64,000 bases of DNA from JAOXRU01 sp965247735 (GTDB lineage: Bacteria; Bacteroidota; Bacteroidia; Flavobacteriales; Flavobacteriaceae): the NCBI GenBank assembly GCA_965247735.1, contig CBDFHN010000002.1:558001-622000 (forward strand), written 5' to 3'. The translations under genes were made by a program, and so were the position numbers. This document shows positions 62,945 to 64,000 of the stretch, piece after piece (position 1 is the stretch's first letter; every line of letters starts with the position of its first letter). The notes under the pieces are model-generated. The model saw nothing but the letters and a program-made list of their open reading frames with translations, did not search any database and was not told the DNA's origin.

Positions 62945-63889
62945 TTATATATTACTTAATTTTTTTACTTTTTCTATTAAATCAGGTATTCTCCTAATAT
63001 TGGCAATTTCTTTATATTTTTCTCTGAATTCACCTGCTGGACTTCCAAAATAACTCTTGCCTCCTTCTAATGATTTACTAACACCAGATTGGGCAGAAAT
63101 TATTGCTTTAGCTCCTATTGTTGCTCCACTAGTTATTGCTGCTTGTCCCCAAATAGTAACTTCGTCTTCCACAACAACACAACCTGCAACTACAACTTGA
63201 GCTGCAAGCAAACACTTTTTTCCGATTATAGTATCATGTCCAATATGGACTTGATTATCTAACTTAGTACCTTCCTTTATAGTTGTATCTCCAGATACTC
63301 CTTTATCTATTGTGCAAAGTCCGCCAATATCTACATTATCTTCAATCACAACACGTCCTGAAGAAATTAATTTATCAAATCCCTCTGGTCTATTTTTATA
63401 ATAGAAGGCATCGGCTCCCAAAACAGAACCTGAATGTATGGTTACATTATTACCAATAACACTATTGTCATAAATACTTACATTAGCATGTATAATACAG
63501 TTATCACCGATAGTAACATTATTACCCACAAAAACATTAGGCTGAATAATGGTATTTTTTCCTATAATTGCCGATTTTGAAATGGCAGTATCTGATTTTT
63601 CAAAAGGTTTAAAGAAATTAGATAGCTTATTAAAGTCACGAAAAGGATCATCACTAATTAACAATGCTTTTCCTTGCGGACAATCCACTTTTTTATTAAT
63701 CAAAACAACGGTTGCCGCAGATGTTAATGCCTTATCATAATATTTTGGATGATCTACAAAAACAATATCACCTGGAGTTACCACATGAATTTCGTTCATT
63801 CCCAACACCGGAAAATCATCAACACCTATAGCTTCTGCATCTATAATTGTAGCAATTTGCTTAAGTGTATATTGTTGTGGAAACTGCAT
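62945..63889 (-). CDS. lpxD: LpxD-like UDP-3-O-acylglucosamine N-acyltransferase
   Basis: A 314-residue left-handed beta-helix acyltransferase. An N-terminal uridine-binding-like domain (about 1-95) is followed by hexapeptide repeats with VFVGNNVTIGDNCIIHANV. The catalytic His is in VHIGHDTIIGKK. Flavobacteria often carry a short LpxD-like paralogue next to efp and near lpxA in addition to the full lpxD. This one may be that second form, so the exact acyl substrate is uncertain. It starts 9 bases after the efp stop, so it is co-transcribed with efp. Confidence 0.8.
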   Translation of the reverse strand: MQFPQQYTLKQIATIIDAEAIGVDDFPVLGMNEIHVVTPGDIVFVDHPKYYDKALTSAATVVLINKKVDCPQGKALLISDDPFRDFNKLSNFFKPFEKSDTAISKSAIIGKNTIIQPNVFVGNNVTIGDNCIIHANVSIYDNSVIGNNVTIHSGSVLGADAFYYKNRPEGFDKLISSGRVVIEDNVDIGGLCTIDKGVSGDTTIKEGTKLDNQVHIGHDTIIGKKCLLAAQVVVAGCVVVEDEVTIWGQAAITSGATIGAKAIISAQSGVSKSLEGGKSYFGSPAGEFREKYKEIANIRRIPDLIEKVKKLSNI

Positions 63890-63898
63890 ATAAACTAA

Positions 63899-64000
63899 CT
63901 ATTGCTTTACTCTTTCTATATAATCCCCTTTTTCTGTACCAATTTTAACCTTATCACCTTCGTTGATAAATAATGGCACATTTACTTGGGCTCCAGATTC
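63899..64000 (-). CDS. efp: Elongation factor P, 3' end (partial)
   Basis: Only the last 33 codons are inside the window, the rest continues past 64000. The minus strand ends with ESGAQVNVPLFINEGDKVKI and finishes at DYIERVKQ. This is the C-terminal OB domain of EF-P, which helps ribosomes through proline stretches. Gene order efp then lpxD-like then sucD is common in Flavobacteriaceae. Confidence 0.9.
   Translation of the reverse strand, partial: ESGAQVNVPLFINEGDKVKIGTEKGDYIERVKQ

Overview
Organism. The window looks like chromosome of a marine-type member of the Flavobacteriaceae (Bacteroidota). The evidence is low GC, very little Shine-Dalgarno signal, and repeated Bacteroidota-type -7 boxes (TAnnTTTG) 20 to 60 bases before start codons. 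It also carries families typical of this group: DUF4834, YfhO, an LpxD-like gene next to efp, a two-subunit-style sulfonolipid gene pair, a GldL-like membrane protein and long-form HisG. The genus cannot be told from this sequence alone. No rRNA, tRNA, CRISPR array, intact insertion sequence or prophage was seen.

Layout. 0-7 kb: a secreted Arg/Ser/Thr-rich protein, then a leftward surface-glycan or lipid-carrier cluster (YfhO membrane protein, glycosyltransferase, flippase) headed by a DUF4834 protein. 7-12.7 kb: a beta-barrel-like outer membrane protein, a GNAT-like protein, an exported PQQ beta-propeller, a GldL-like membrane protein and a TlpA-type lipoprotein. 12.9-15.4 kb: an alpha-oxoamine synthase and a cysteine-synthase-like enzyme, best read as the CapB/CapA pair for sulfonolipid (capnine) synthesis. 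15.4-26.9 kb: oligopeptidase B, YbaB, a thioredoxin, an OmpA-family protein, a YegP-like protein, threonine aldolase, a large leucine-rich-repeat protein, a sulfatase lipoprotein and a DedA-like membrane protein. 27-27.6 kb: a dead transposase.

27.8-33.7 kb is the most unusual region. Seven tightly packed, partly overlapping genes encode an unrecognised Cys-containing protein, four cytoplasmic-looking proteins that share an Ig-like (NEW3/COG1470-type) beta-sandwich motif, a polyprenyl diphosphate synthase with a DDxxN second motif, and a geranylgeranyl-reductase-type flavoprotein. The coupling suggests that a reduced isoprenoid lipid is made and handled by a set of beta-sandwich proteins with helical N-termini. 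I do not recognise this as a described system.

33.7-47.3 kb: a small secreted protein with a Tat-signal HisC-like aminotransferase, a Crp/Fnr regulator, a metallo-beta-lactamase-fold lipoprotein, an AraC-type membrane regulator, and a leftward four-gene operon: a substrate-binding-domain/TolC fusion, an RND adaptor, an RND pump and a potassium-channel-like protein. A 678-base gap then carries a strong dyad.

47.3-55.0 kb: a complete leftward histidine operon, hisG-D-C-B-H-A-F-IE. It is preceded by a leader peptide with four His codons and a terminator hairpin, a classic attenuator. Its spacers contain arrays of 7-base repeats. 55-64 kb: SPFH/prohibitin, VWA membrane protein, FabG, an M16 peptidase lipoprotein, SucD, an LpxD-like acyltransferase and the 3' end of efp.
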